DNA of 64,000 nucleotides from Istiophorus platypterus (GCA_016859345.1 CM029134.1:14892560-14956559); one strand, 5' to 3'; positions 10,981 through 24,059 are shown, counted from the stretch's first letter. Notes: generated by a model not told the origin, from the sequence alone. Numbers and translations: made by a program.

Positions 10981-13113
10981 TGTCAAAGGTGAGTCCCAGA
11001 ACGTTGAAGAACGTACACACGCAACAACAATTCGGCTCGATTGTGCTGATATCCAGACCGGTCAGTGGGCGTATTAGAGCGTCCGTCCACAAAGGATAGA
11101 GGAATTAAATCGTCGTACGGCTGGTGTATAGCGACACCGTGAGTTAAATTCAACAATGACAATTATTAAAATAAAATTCAGACGAAACAATATAAAAGTT
11201 GAGTGTAGAGTACATGGCTATCCACAATATAATAAAACAGTAGGAAAATTAAATTTGAAATTTATATATGCAACCACAAGTACCCACAGTCAGTCCTAAT
11301 CAGGAAACTAGCTGCTTCAAGTTCTACTACTAAGTTCTACTACAAGTTTTACCAGTCAAAAACTTAGTAAAACTTAATGGGAGTATAAATTGTGCTATAA
11401 ACTACCACCAGCACATAACTAAATACTTATATTGCACTGCTAAAACACATTTTTTGGTGATTTATGATGGTTGCAGTTGTTTCAGATTACTATGTGATAT
11501 ACAATGAAGAGGAAATAGAGCTCAGCCTATATAATGAAGCAATTTCTTGAAAAAAATCTACCTTCGAAAAAAAGGGAAAACAATCACAAAATAAACCAAG
11601 AGGATGCAGTCTGAATTTACCATGAAGGACCTTAAGTTTGCCCCACCATTGAAAATATCACCATCTTACCGTTATATTCACACTTGGAAAAAAAATCACC
11701 CATTTCTCTATAGTTTATTTATATCTTAAGTTGGGGTTGAATCAGGAATTAACCAAAACCAAAAAAAAGCTCACAAATTAGAAACCAGTTTAGCTTAAAT
11801 ATTGATAAAGGGGAGTTGACTGGCTTTAAATGTAAATTTCTATATTCTTCAGGGATTTTCTTCCACCTGTGCTCAATACATTACAATAGCATTTCTAGGT
11901 AGCTTTCATTCATCCAACTTGCGAGATACATTCCTCAGTGATTATTATGTAATGTGTGAGAGATATAATTTACTATTAACAGTCTAAACAATATGTTGAA
12001 TCTGATTTCTAACATACATTTACACTGTGCACTGTATGAAGCTATCAAGATATCTACTGACAAAGACAGATATATTGCTAATAAAGCATTTGTCTCTGTT
12101 AAGAAGGAAATTGTATTTCATTTGTTTAGATATGAGTTGCCACAGATTATTTATCTTTGTTAGTATTTATTCAACTACATAAACATTAAGTAATACTAAA
12201 AACAATACAAGAAAGTATGCCTTAAAAAGGAATGTCTGTCATCTTTTACAAAGACTAAATAACTTTAAAAACAACAAATCCTTAATGCATGGACAAAACC
12301 AACAACCAATTGTTTTGCTCTTTCTGGCACTTTTAAAACATCCCTGCTACGTCAATGTTAATAATCTATTAATATAAAGTAATCAGATAACATTGAAACT
12401 ATTCCTGGTAATTTGATAAAATATTCATTTTTAATCACTGGAGCCTTATTCGACTATGAGGGAAACAAGCACCATATCCAAAATTCCCTGTTTTACTGAG
12501 GGAAGCTGTGAATTCCAAAATTGCACCCAAATGTAACATGTTATGACGTTTTCCACTGCTTATGAACCTTGTGTTACATCTCAAGAAAGTGCTGTTAAGA
12601 GATTTATCCTGATCTAAATAAAGTATGCATGGTCATGGTACAGAATAAGCCGTTTCGTAACCAAAACGGCATTCAGTAAGCTCCATTAGCAATGGCACTG
12701 GGATAATGAAAGACTGCAGTTTAGAAATATTTATGAAAGCTGTGAGCACCTGTATCAATAGACAGCTTGGACGCATGAATGTTCAAAAAAACATTACTTG
12801 CAAATTCTTTTCAATCCATAAACAAACACCGAAAAAATATCAATCATAGTGAAACCTCTAATTGTGGATACTAAACCAACTTCAGCTTATGTTAAAAAAA
12901 GGATTTATGACTGAAAAAAAAAAAATTCTCAACAAACTTAAGAGAGACCACAGTAAAACAACCAAACACGTTAGCTTGGACAAAAATACCTACATTCAAA
13001 ATGGTTGGTGGGACTACATATTAATGAAATAAACTGCAACGTTAAAAGGGTTGTGGGTTCAATTAAAATTATTTTTAGGAATATAATCAGACGCCAATTA
13101 AGCGTTCACATAC
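10981..13113. other. Spacer between V2 and V3
   Basis: AT-rich DNA containing the V2 CSE near 11.13 kb and then about 1.9 kb in which I see no gene, relic exon or clear repeat. Short A-tracts lie near 12895-12930. Confidence 0.6.
11128..11145 (-). promoter_or_regulatory. CSE promoter element of V2
   Basis: The plus strand reads ATAGCGACACCGTGAGTT, on the coding strand AACTCACGGTGTCGCTAT with an intact CGCT box. It is about 150 bp upstream of the ATG at 10980. The flanking sequence GGTGTATAGCG is shared with V1. Confidence 0.85.
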
Positions 13114-15501
13114 CTGTGAGGATGTTTCAAATTCTCCTAAATCATCAACAAAGTCTGATGGACTTTTCCTCAGAGTCTGGTCAGCAGGAAGCGTGTTGTC
13201 ATTGTAAGATGTCACAAATTTAAAGTCACTGGTTCTAGAACCTGTTGTCAGGTACGCGTCATAATTGTACGTGCTGCGTAAAGTTCCTGTTCCGTCAACA
13301 TCTGCGTAATTAGGAGGAAGATAAGCGCTGGGGATGGCGACTGCTCCGTCAAACAACAGTCTGGGCTTTCTCCTGCGACAAAACCTCACACCAAGGATGA
13401 TGATGATGAAGGTCAGGAAAAAGGTGGACACAGACACCAGCGCGATGATCAGGTAAGAGGTCAGTTTGGAATTCTTCTCATCATAAGACATATCCTTCAG
13501 TTCAGGCACCTCAGCCAAGTTATCAGAAATAAGTAAATACATGGAACAGGTGGCAGACAGAGAGGGCTGGCCGTTATCTTTCACTGCCACAATAAGGTTC
13601 TGTTTCATGCTGTCAGATTCAGAAATGTCCCGCTGTGTCCTGATCTCTCCGCTGTGAAGACCGATACTGAAAAGTCCCGGGTCGGTGGATTTGACTATAT
13701 GATAGGACAGCCAGGCGTTCTGTCCGGAGTCCGCGTCCACCGCTATCACTTTGGACACCACAGAGCCTCCGTGTGCGGCTTTGGGGACCAGCTCGGTCAT
13801 GAAGGAGTTGCCCTCCGGGGCGGGGTACAGTATCTGAGGAGAGTTGTCGTTCACATCCGATATGAAGACACTGACCGTCACGTTGCTGCTGAGCGGAGGA
13901 GAACCGTTGTCTCGGGCCATCACCTGGACTTTAAAGCTCCTGAACTGTTCGTAATCAAACGACCTCACAGCGTGGATCACCCCCGTGTCTCCGTTCACAG
14001 ACAGATAGGACGACACCGGGGCACCGTTCACCTCACCAGGTAAGAGAGAATAAATCACTGTACCGTTTTGTCTCCAGTCGGGGTCTCGAGCAGTAACGGA
14101 ACATAAAGTGGAGCCAGGTTTGTTATTCTCAGTCACATATGCGCTGTACGACTGTTCCTCAAACACTGGTGGGTTGTCGTTGATGTCAGCTACAGATAAC
14201 TGAAGACTTTTAGAGGAGGACAGAGGTGGAGAGCCCTCGTCAGTGGCTGTGATTGTAATGTTGTAATCGGACACTAGTTCACGGTCCAGTTGTCCTGTGG
14301 TCACCAGAGAATAATAGTTTTTAATAGAAGGAACCAACTTAAAAGGGGCATTTTGCTGAATGGAGCAACGGACCTGTCTGTTATTCTCAGAGTCTCTGTC
14401 CTGTACGTTAATGATTCCCACCTCTGTACCAGGTGACATGTTTTCAGGTACAGGGTTAGTCAGTGATTTAAGGTATATAACTGGGGCGTTATCATTTATA
14501 TCCATTATTTCAATTATTAAAGTTGCGTATGACGCCAATCCCAAACCGTCTTTGGCGCTTATCTGCATTTCATATGTCGATTCTTTTTCATAATCAATAG
14601 CTCCAGATACTCTCACCTCTCCGGTTTTAGGGTTTAGAGAGAAAACTTGGTTCTCATCTGAAACTTGATCAAATGAATAAGTAATTTCACTATTTAAACC
14701 ATCGTCTGCATCAGTGGCGCTCACTGTGATCACCAACGTATCCAGAGGAGAGTTTTCAGGCAGACTGGCTTTATAAACGGCCTGGCTAAACACTGGGGCG
14801 TTATCATTAGCATCCAGCACAGTGACATGTATGACTACGGTACCTGATCTCTGAGGAGAACCACCATCAAATGCAGTGAGCAACAGCTGAATCTCTTTTT
14901 TGTCTTCTCTGTCTAGTTCTTTGTCTAAGACTAATTCACAGTATTTTCGTCCACCTGCTTTTGACTTAACATTTAGTTTAAAGTGATCGTTCTGCTGCAG
15001 TGAGTAGCCCTGAACAGCGTTTTCTCCGATGTCTCCATCATGTGCCTCATCCAGCAGAAACCGCGAGCCTTTGTCTGCCATTTCATGAATTTCAAATTTG
15101 AGTGAATCTTCCTTGAACTGCGGTGAATTGTCATTAACATCTTGAACCCGGATATTAATGCGATGCAGCTCTAATGGATTTTCCAGTACGAGTTCCTGCT
15201 TTAGAACACACGACGCCTTTTTCGCACAAAGCCCTTCTCTGTCCATCCTCTCTTGAACAATCAAGTCTCCAGTATTGAGATTTACACCGCAGTACTTAAC
15301 ACTGCTATCCTCGGTATCGATACGGGCCTTTCGGGCGGACAGTCTGTCCAAATCCAGTCCCAGATCCTTCGCAATATTTCCGATTACAGATCCACGTTTC
15401 ATCTCTTCCGGGATAGAGTAGCTGACGTCTCCATAAACAGCGTTGAAAGCAAGAAAAATAAAAGCAAAGCTATAGAGCGGCGCAAACCTGCTATACCCCA
15501 T
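13114..15501 (-). CDS. pcdhg: V3: clustered protocadherin gamma-type variable exon
   Basis: Intact at 796 codons. I chose the ATG at 15501, which gives a 24-residue signal peptide ending NAVYG; the frame is open farther upstream, but those residues do not look like a leader. EC1 (LDRLSARKARIDTED, loop CAKKASC) matches V4 closely and differs from V1/V2. EC2 has its own sequence (KFEIHEMADKGSRF), followed by the shared EC2/EC3 island and a divergent EC3 (SFDQVSDENQVFSL). From mid EC4 onward the sequence is the common homogenised one. The donor differs from most: the exon ends TCCTCACAG and is followed by GTATGT, so the last residue is Gln (SSQ) rather than Glu. Confidence 0.95.
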
Positions 15502-15727
15502 TGTTGCTGCGGTATATAGTACAATCACCTTAACACCATTACAAAGTGGGTGAAAATATATCATCGATACATCCACGATTCCTTGCAACAAACAAACAAC
15601 CAAAATAATGTCACATTGCAGTTATACACGAAGCGGTTTGTGAACTGAGGCACAATAGCAGAATCAGGCAATAAATTCGTTGACACTGAAGGGTGGAGAA
15701 TGATCGTTGTTCCTTGTTTACTGGTAC

Positions 15728-15745
15728 ATACTGACACCACCAGTT
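15728..15745 (-). promoter_or_regulatory. CSE promoter element of V3
   Basis: The plus strand reads ATACTGACACCACCAGTT. The CGCT box is changed to CAGT on the coding strand, and the TGAG part is changed to CCAG. It is about 230 bp upstream of the ATG. The partner GGGTGGAG begins at 15691, about 37 bp nearer the gene. Confidence 0.7.
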
Positions 15746-17650
15746 TTGTTTAGGTATAACAAGACGCTTTTTTCCCCTCTACATTTTTAAAAGATTGACT
15801 CCTTCACTAACATTTTTTAAAACAGCATTATCAATACTATTGCTTTACTAATTAGCCAACTTTTGAATGAAAAATCAAAACAACCATGAAATAGTTGTAA
15901 CTATGACACGGGATAAGCGCGTATATCCATAAGAATTTGGAACAAGTGAAAGCACAGAATCTATTCTATGTCTGAAGACAAAGGCAGGTAATTTTATTTT
16001 TAACTCAAAACTCGAATTACAACAGATACCAAAAATCCTTTGTCCATCAGTGATGAAATGGTGTCTCTGTTATTTTTCTTTGTGCACTGTATTCAAACTC
16101 TCAATATACTGGATTAAGATTAGAACAAGTAAAACTGCGGAAAGTTACCCATATCCTATGAGTAAACACACTCGGCTCAATAATTTTGCAGATTTTGAAC
16201 ATGTAGAAATGTACTACTTCATTATAACAGAAGAGGATGAACCTACAAGTTAATCTTTTGACCGGACTATAAACGGAACTCTTGTGTGCTTTCAAACATT
16301 TCACAAAACTGTACAAAACTTTAAGTTAATGTACTGCAATTAAACACAGATGATGTGGAGAAATCCTACTCCTCCATGGTAATGACAACTTAGTGCAGAG
16401 AATAGATATATATTTATACTTATGCTTGAATCTCTCATGATGACCAGCAAAACATAATCAAATAATGAAACAGAGGTAAATGTAATCATGTTTTTTTTAA
16501 ATGTGGTGTTTGCTACTGATCTACAACATATTTAATGTTGACGTGTGCAAAATTTAAACCAATCTTACAGTGAAGAACAATAGCTACCATGTTCAGGAGT
16601 ATACATGTAAAATTTGATTTGCTAAGTTAAAACAGCAGAAATGTATCAGATACTATAAATCCTCCAGGAAAAAAAATACTATTTTAGTAAATTTCTCTTT
16701 TAAAATTTCACTGCAACATCTTCCATTCCATATTCCTCTCTTTGAATTAATTAGTACTGTAATATGTTAATAATAGCATTATTTACAAAAGGAAAATAAT
16801 GTATTGTATCTATCAAAGAAACATACACATGAATATGAAATCGCAATGAATCAGATTAAACATGTCATTTTATGGGAGGATGCATTTTTCAAGAATACAT
16901 GTCAATATTTAAACATATACGGGGAAATTTTATGAAAAGGAGGCTCCACTAGCAAAATGTAACCATCACACAGGCTACATTTTCAGTTTGTTCATATTGT
17001 TCTAATGCCGCATCTAGAAGAGTTCTACTGAACGTGGATCCAGAAGAGGATCTTACAGTGACACCAGATTAAATAAAAGAGCTATTCATATGAAAACTTC
17101 AAAGCAAGAAAATCCTATTGTGGAAAAAGCAGTAAAACAATAAACTTGGTGAAAAAAAGACATCAACAAAGGAGAAAGAGGAAAACAGCAAGAGCACGGG
17201 GTGCCACAGCTCTAAAAATGAAAACTGCAATGATATTCAAAATTCAAGGACGGAGAGACAAGGAGTATATTTCGAAAGGTTTCTCTCACTAGAGCCACAA
17301 AAGAGCAATTCATCTGATCAAAACCATTAAAAGGTTAACTTGATGAAAAAGTTTAAGAAAAATTATAAACATACAAAGTAAACACAAGGTAAAAATTGCA
17401 GGACTTCAGTGGATGGAATTCAGTTTGGGAACACTGATGAAACAAAATAAAGGTAAAGATTTTACTATTTGATAACTTTTAACGTGAGATTGGAACATTG
17501 CAGAATTCTAAAGCCTTTAGAAACAATCATCAAAGTCTCTTAAATTACCAACGCAATAAATACTAGTACAACCTCAAAGTCTCAAAGCAAAACACCAGTA
17601 TGTATTTTTAAAGAACAATGATTACGACTTCTGTGATATACAATGTCTCC

Positions 17651-17753
17651 CTACTTCAGAAGAAGCATCAAATTCTCCAAATGCATCAACAAAGTCTGAT
17701 GAACTTTTCTGAAGTTTTTCGTCAGATGGATATGAATATGTCAAAAATTCAAA
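17651..17753 (-). pseudogene. Relic R1: decayed 3' end of a protocadherin variable exon
   Basis: On the minus strand the sequence corresponds to the end of the cytoplasmic segment (SSDF-VDAFGEFDA-like) running into CTGAAGTAGGGAG where other exons have CTGAGGTAGGGAG, so the GT donor is altered. About 100 bp can be aligned with the ends of intact exons, after which similarity stops. No ectodomain remains. Confidence 0.75.
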
Positions 17754-18281
17754 TGACCAATAATATTACTTTATGCTGAAAAACCACCAATAAAAACCGG
17801 TCTACAGATGAATCATCAGCGTAGTCAGGTTCGCTTTTTTTTTTTTTGGTGAAGACAAATTTGATCGAAGAGACATTCATCTGCTGAGCTGAGCAACAAC
17901 CGTAACATTTTCGAAGCAAAATCAAAAAACGAGCCTTGTGTAAAATCTCAGACGAAAATTAAAGAACAATTTAACTAATATCCCTAATGTCAAATCCAGA
18001 AAGTATGAAAATGAAAGCAACCAGGTCTGAAATTAAAATTATTTACCTAAATAAAAAAAGCTTATAACATAAACGACTGAAGCTGATTAAATCAGTAGTT
18101 GCAAAGAGTTGTTAAACAAATATAGAGATGGACAGACAAGTGGGGAAAAGACATAATAGAACAATTACGCGTCACCAACCATTATAACGCACGAAGTAAG
18201 TGGAAAATAGTATTTAGAGTGTGGGGTAAAATATCAGTATTAAAATAAACATTCATTTCTTTCACTCCTATGAAATCATAC

Positions 18282-19505
18282 CTCTGGACACCCATCCGAT
18301 TCTCCAAATACATCAGCAAAGTCTGATGGACTTTTCCTCAGAGTCTGGTCAGCAGGAAGCGTGTTGTCATTGTAAGATGTCACAAACTTGAAGTCACTGG
18401 TTCTAGAACCTGTTGTCAGGTACGCGTCATAATTGTACGTGCTGCGTAAAGTTCCTGTTCCGTCAACATCTGCGTAATTAGGAGGAAGATAAGCGCTGGG
18501 GATGGCGACTGCACCGTCAAACAACAGTCTGGGCTTTCTCCTGCGACAAAACCTCACACCAAGGATGATGATGATGAAGGTCAGGANNNNNNNNNNNNNN
18601 NNNNNNNNNNNNNNNNNNNNNNNNNNNNNNNNNNNNNNNNNNNNNNNNNNNNNNNNNNNNNNNNNNNNNNNNNNNNNNNNNNNNNNNNNNNNNNNNNNNN
18701 NNNNNNNNNNNNNNNNNNNNNNNNNNNNNNNNNNNNNNNNNNNNNNNNNNNNNNNNNNNNNNNNNNNNNNNNNNNNNNNNNNNNNNNNNNNNNNNNNNNN
18801 NNNNNNNNNNNNNNNNNNNNNNNNNNNNNNNNNNNNNNNNNNNNNNNNNNNNNNNNNNNNNNNNNNNNNNNNNNNNNNNNNNNNNNNNNNNNNNNNNNNN
18901 NNNNNNNNNNNNNNNNNNNNNNNNNNNNNNNNNNNNNNNNNNNNNNNNNNNNNNNNNNNNNNNNNNNNNNNNNNNNNNNNNNNNNNNNNNNNNNNNNNNN
19001 NNNNNNNNNNNNNNNNNNNNNNNNNNNNNNNNNNNNNNNNNNNNNNNNNNNNNNNNNNNNNNNNNNNNNNNNNNNNNNNNNNNNNNTGAATTTCAAATTT
19101 GAGTGAATCTTTTTTAAACTGCGGTGAATTGTCATTAATATCTTGAACAAGGATACTAATATGACGCAGCTCTAACGGATTTTCCAGTACGAGTTCCTGC
19201 TTTAGAACACACGACGCCTTTTTCGCACAAAGCCCTTCTCTGTCCATCCTCTCTTGAACAATCAAGTCTCCAGTATTGAGGTTCAGATCACAGTACCGAA
19301 TGTTGTTGTCCTCTGTGTCAATACGGGCATTGCGGGCGGACAGTCTGCCCAAATCAAGCCCCAGATCTTTAGCGATATTTCCGATTACAGATCCTCGTTT
19401 CATCTCCTCCGGGACAGAGTAGCTCACGTCTCCATAAACAGGGTGGAAGCCAATAAAAATCAAAGCAAGGCCGAAGGTGTAAATCGCAAATCTATCGTGT
19501 TCCAT
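18282..19505 (-). CDS. pcdhg: V4: protocadherin gamma-type variable exon with an assembly gap
   Basis: Only the two ends are known. The ATG at 19505 gives a 25-residue signal peptide ending HPVYG and EC1 up to LKFEI. The 3' end resumes in the membrane helix (LTFIIIILGVRFC) and runs through the cytoplasmic segment to DGCPE, then the donor GAG|GTATGA. The 500 N between them replace EC2-EC6. Aligning the gap edges to V3 (13418 and 15086) gives about 1667 bp missing, so the N run is a fixed-size placeholder. Both 500 and 1667 leave remainder 2 on division by 3, which is why the frame appears to continue. EC1 is V3-like, but the 3' flank is V2-like. Confidence 0.85.
18587..19086. other. Assembly gap of exactly 500 N inside V4
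   Basis: A round 500-base N run. It falls in the part of the exon that is almost identical among paralogs, which is where short-read assemblers usually fail. Confidence 0.99.
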
Positions 19506-20550
19506 TATTATTTCTGAAAAAAATTCTGACTAAGATTTGAGTTTGCGACAGAATGTGTATCTGCCACGCCTCCACGATTTCCTCGGATATTCCAATTTCG
19601 TTAAACTGCAGTCAGGTTCCCGACTGGATTTAGTCTCGTGCGTGACCATACGGGAACCTGGCATTATGTTTTGTAGATATAAATGGGTGGGGAGTGAACG
19701 AATGCTCACGTTTATTAGTGCACACTGACACCTTGAGTACTTTTCGAGACATAACAGGGGTGTATGATTTCCGCGTGTTTATAAGAAACTTTAACAGAGA
19801 ACAGTATATATCCTATAACAAACGTAGGACAACCATTTTATGATTAACTTACAATAGTTATGAACTAATAAAGTGTTACTTTATCTTGTGTAAAGTTAAA
19901 AACAAAAGCTTTTAAATAGAAGGAAACAAATTCGTAAAAAAATGTCATGCGTTTACGTTACTCTTTGTTGTTGCTATGTAGTTCCCATGTAAGGACGCGG
20001 AAATAGACATTTGGCTCTAAAAAGGCAGCTGGAGATAAAACTCTCTAAGGTCACCACCTAAGGCGGAGAAACGCAGAGCTGCATCCAAAAAGTTTTCCCC
20101 GGAAATACAACTATTACGCTGGGAGGAAGGAAGGTGTCATAAAAAAACTCAAGAACTGCATCGGATATTGTTGGCTTGAATGAATGACAACTTTAAAGTG
20201 TGGGAATAATGGACATGAGTTCTTGGGTACCTGTGGGTGTGTGTACGATTATGGTGTGAAGGGAAGTTGGTTGAGGTAAAGACCTTTCGAAGTTTTTTGA
20301 TGTTTTTTTTTTTTTAATGGTTAAGAATGCTTTTCGTTAAAGTCTTAATATTAAGTCTGATGAGAAGAACGAAAAGGCATCATCAATGTCCCCTGTCCAA
20401 AAACCTTAGTCCCCGTCATTAATGGTTAAACACTTTAGATCTCCTCGATTTCCTGATCTATTGTTAATAGTTTTGTCAAAATAAAATTCAAGATTACCAT
20501 ATCAAGGAAATTCAAGCGGATTTGAAAGATGATATGAGACGTTGACCTAC
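19506..20550. other. Spacer between V4 and V5
   Basis: A short spacer of about 1 kb carrying the V4 CSE. The rest is non-coding DNA with a T-run near 20303-20315. No relic exon or repeat was recognised. Confidence 0.6.
19723..19740 (-). promoter_or_regulatory. CSE promoter element of V4
   Basis: The plus strand reads CACTGACACCTTGAGTAC; the coding strand has CAGT in place of CGCT, as in V3. It is about 220 bp upstream of the ATG. GGGTGG starts at 19685, about 38 bp toward the gene. Confidence 0.75.
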
Positions 20551-22941
20551 CTCAGGGGAAGAATCACAACCTACAAATACATCAGCAAAGTCTGATGGAC
20601 TTTTCCTCAGAGTCTGGTCAGCAGGAAGCGTGTTGTCATTGTAAGATGTCACAAACTTGAAGTCACTGGTTCTAGAACCTGTCGTCAGGTACGCGTCATA
20701 ATTGTACGTGCTGCGTAAAGTTCCTGTTCCGTCAACATCTGCGTAATTAGGAGGAAGATAAGCGCTGGGGATGGCGACTGCTCCATCAAACAACAGTCTG
20801 GGCTTTCTCCTGCGACAAAACCTCACACCAAGGATGATGATGATGAAGGTCAGGAAAAAGGTGGACACAGACACCAGCGCGATGATCAGGTAAGAGGTCA
20901 GTTTGGAATTCTTCTCATCATAAGAAATGTCCTTCAGTTCTGGCACCTCAGCCAAGTTATCAGAAATGAGTAAATACATGGAACAAGTGGCAGACAGAGA
21001 GGGCTGGCCGTTATCTTTCACCGCCACAATAAGGTTCTGTTTCATGCTGTCAGATTCAGAAATGTCCCGCTGTGTCCTGATCTCTCCGCTGTGGAGACCG
21101 ATACTGAAAAGTCCCGGGTCGGTGGATTTGACTATATGATAGGACAGCCAGGCGTTCTGTCCGGAGTCCGCGTCCACCGCTATCACTTTGGACACCACAG
21201 AGCCTCCGTGTGCGGCTTTGGGGACCAGCTCGGTCATGAAGGAGTTGCCCTCCGGGGCGGGGTACAGTATCTGAGGAGAGTTGTCGTTCACATCCGATAT
21301 GAAGACACTGACCGTCACGTTGCTGCTGAGCGGAGAACCGTTGTCTCGGGCCATCACCTGGACTTTAAAGCTCCTGAACTGTTCGTAATCAAACGACCTC
21401 ACAGCGTGGATCACCCCCGTGTCTCCGTTCACAGACAGATAGGACGACACCGGGGCACCGTTCACCTCACCAGGTAAGAGAGAATAAATCACTGTACCGT
21501 TTTGTCTCCAGTCGGGGTCTCGAGCAGTAACAGAACATAAAGTGGAGCCAGGTTTGTTATTCTCAGTCACATATGCGCTGTACGACTGTTCCTCGAACAC
21601 TGGTGGGTTGTCGTTGATGTCAGCTACAGATAACTGAAGACTTTTAGAGGAGGACAGAGGTGGAGAGCCCTCGTCAGTGGCTGTGATTGTAATGTTGTAA
21701 TCGGACACTAGTTCACGGTCCAGTTGTCCTGTGGTCACCAGAGAATAATAGTTTTTAATAGAAGGAATCAACTTAAAGGGGACATTTTGCTGAATGGAGC
21801 AACGGACCTGTCTGTTATTCTCAGAGTCTCTATCCTGCACGTTAATGATTCCCACCTCTGTACCAGGTGACACGTTCTCAGGTATTGGGTTAGAAAGTGA
21901 TTTAATGTATATAATTGGGGCGTTATCATTCACATCAGTAATATCGATAATTACTTTTGCTTCTGAGGAGAGCCCATAGCCATCTTTGGCCTCAACAAAC
22001 ACTTCATATTTGAACCCCTCTTCATAATCTATCTCGCCTACCACACTGATTTCTCCTGTCTTCTCATCTAGCGAAAAAAGCTTTTGTGATTTATCAGAGA
22101 GTCGGCTGAATTCATACGTAACCTGTCCGTTGACACCCTCGTCTGCATCTGATGCATCAACAGTGACAACTTTGGTTTTCAAAGGCGCGTTTTCCGGTAA
22201 TGCAGCTGTATACACGGCTTCAGTAAAAACAGGAGCGTTATCATTAGCATCGAGTATAATGACGTGTATGACTACAGTCCCGGATCTCTGAGGAGAACCT
22301 CCATCTATAGCCGTGAGCAATAATGTCATCTCCTCCTGCTCCTCTCTGTCTAACTCCTTATCCAAAACCAACTCACCATATTTACTACCAGCACTTGTTG
22401 TCTGAACACTGAACACAAAGTGAGGGTTTTGTTGCAAAATGTAGCTTTCAACTGAGTTCTTGCCTATGTCTGCATCTTGCGCTGCATTTATACGATACCT
22501 AGCTCCTTTCGCGGTTGACTCTCCAATTTCCAGCTTTATAATATCCTTTGGAAAAATTGGGGCATTGTCGTTCACGTCCTGCACCTGCAGGGACAACCGA
22601 TGTAACTCCAAGGGATTCTCTAATAGCAAGTCAAATTTGAGAACGCACGAAGGCCTCTCTCCACAATGCTCCTCTCTGTCTATTCTTTCTGCAACCAATA
22701 ATTCCCCGTTTTGCAGGTTAAGTCCGAAATACTTTCTGTCGTTTCCCTCCATGTCAACACGAGCTTTTCGAGCAGATAGTCTGCCAACCTCTAGTCCGAG
22801 ATCCTTAGCGATATTTCCAATAACAGATCCGCGCTTCAGCTCCTCTTGTACCGAATAGCTCAGGTCCCCCTGTGCGTAGTGCACCACAACAAAGAAAAAC
22901 AGAAAGCCACAGCTTTTAAGAGGGTGCTGTGTATACATCAT
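20551..22941 (-). CDS. pcdhg: V5: clustered protocadherin gamma-type variable exon
   Basis: Intact at 797 codons. Two adjacent ATGs (22941 and 22938) could start it, and either gives a signal peptide ending HYAQG. EC1 begins DLSYSVQEELKRG with the loop CGERPSC. EC2 and EC3 are distinct, and V5 lacks the exact EC2/EC3 shared island (it has FTEAVYTAALPENAPLKT), so it is one of the most independent ectodomains here. EC4-EC6 and the tail are homogenised. One proline codon is missing in EC5 (NGSPLSS instead of NGSPPLSS), explained by loss of one GGA unit of a GGAGGA pair near 21330. The exon ends SSPE at the donor GAG|GTAGGT. Confidence 0.95.
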
Positions 22942-23126
22942 CCTAAACTGCGCTGACCAAATGAAAGAAGGGTAGTTTAAAGCTTTAAAAATAGGTTACT
23001 CGGTCAATAAGTGTGCTTTCCAAGCGTTTGTCGTCTTTTTTAAGGCTATAGGGAGAACAAGGGTGGTCGATCTCAATAATGGGTGGTGTGCAAAGCAGGC
23101 AGAAAATTCGACATCATAGCTGGTCT

Positions 23127-23144
23127 ATAGTGACACCGCGAGTC
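23127..23144 (-). promoter_or_regulatory. CSE promoter element of V5
   Basis: The plus strand reads ATAGTGACACCGCGAGTC. It is about 190 bp upstream of the ATG. GGGTGG starts at 23081, about 46 bp nearer the gene. Confidence 0.8.
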
Positions 23145-24038
23145 TAAATGAAATATAGCAGTTTTCCAGAAGTGGTGGAAATGTCCTTAATACATCATCA
23201 GGTCATTTGACCAAAATGTTTGAATAACATTGCATTGTAAATAAGGTGTTGAAAAGTGAATTGAGGCGCTATAATGTTTTTGCCTTTATTTAAGTGGAAA
23301 GTTTGGTCTAAGTTATAAGAAACTATAAATGTGTCTCTGTTTGAAGCGTGTCACGGTGATACCAGTGAGACAACTTTCCCAAAATGTTAAACGGTGTATG
23401 ACCACATTTGATGTCCTACAGCGTTGCAAGCTAAATGTGTAAAATTGGCTTAGAAACTCATATGTCATTCTCGATGGCTCAGTCTCTGTCTCTCCAAAGG
23501 TCTTTCCCTTTTTTCAGTTAAATACATTACATTACTTTTTTCCTGACCATGCAAAAGTATATATCCAGTGTCATTCAAAGACCACATTAATTGCACAACA
23601 GAGTGTAATTAAGTATGGATGTTGCATGAAAAAGGGTAAGTAGGGCAGAAAGACAGCATGCTTTTAACGTTGCACTGATAGAGAAAATTATGTTTTTGAC
23701 TTTACTTTTAATGTGACATTGAGGACAAAAGAGGCATAATATGCTTCCTGTATAAATATAGACACTAATGTCAGTAAATGAACATAATTCGTTAATGAAA
23801 TGGACTTAAAAGGAATAAATGCTACTGGCTGAGTACAGACTATATTTCTCCTGTCTTATGAGCAATTTTCCCCGTTTATTTACTTCATAAAACGTGTATA
23901 TGTAGTACACAGCAGGGCTGTTAATCCAAAAATGGCACCATAATGTATGGGGAAAAAATAATCTAAAACGACTGAGCGGTGACAAATTAAAAGCGAGGGT
24001 AAATCTCCACAGACAATACAAAAGAGAGCTCGCGAGGT

Positions 24039-24059
24039 TCAGCACCAAGGACAGAGGCA
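24039..24059 (+). promoter_or_regulatory. RE1/NRSE-like silencer site
   Basis: Begins TTCAGCACCAAGGACAG and agrees with the 21-bp REST/NRSF consensus at 18 positions by my count, with both half-sites in canonical spacing. It lies about 520 bp past the V6 exon end, in the downstream intron. REST represses neuronal genes in non-neuronal cells, and such sites are known in protocadherin clusters. Confidence 0.7.

Larger units (their letters stand above)
15502..18281. other. Spacer between V3 and V4 with a relic exon end
   Basis: Contains the V3 CSE, a decayed 3' exon end near 17.65-17.75 kb and the duplicated flank shared with the V2 side (17.8-18.3 kb). About 17405-17650 is clearly homologous to 34136-34375, next to another relic. 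A string ACAGTGACACCAG near 17055 looks like half a CSE but has no exon nearby. Confidence 0.6.

Noticed and set aside
10981..10986. Start of V2 two codons upstream
   Set aside because: That codon is TTG; the ATG at 10980 gives the same length as V1.
17055..17072. ACAGTGACACCAGATT as a further CSE
   Set aside because: Only the left part matches, there is no GGGTGG partner at the right spacing, and no exon or relic lies just below it.
18502..19150. Long open frames across the N run in other frames
   Set aside because: They consist of N-derived codons and carry no information.
23355..23372. GGTGATACCAGTGAGAC as a second V5 promoter
   Set aside because: Needs an insertion and a substitution to fit, and a better CSE exists at 23127.
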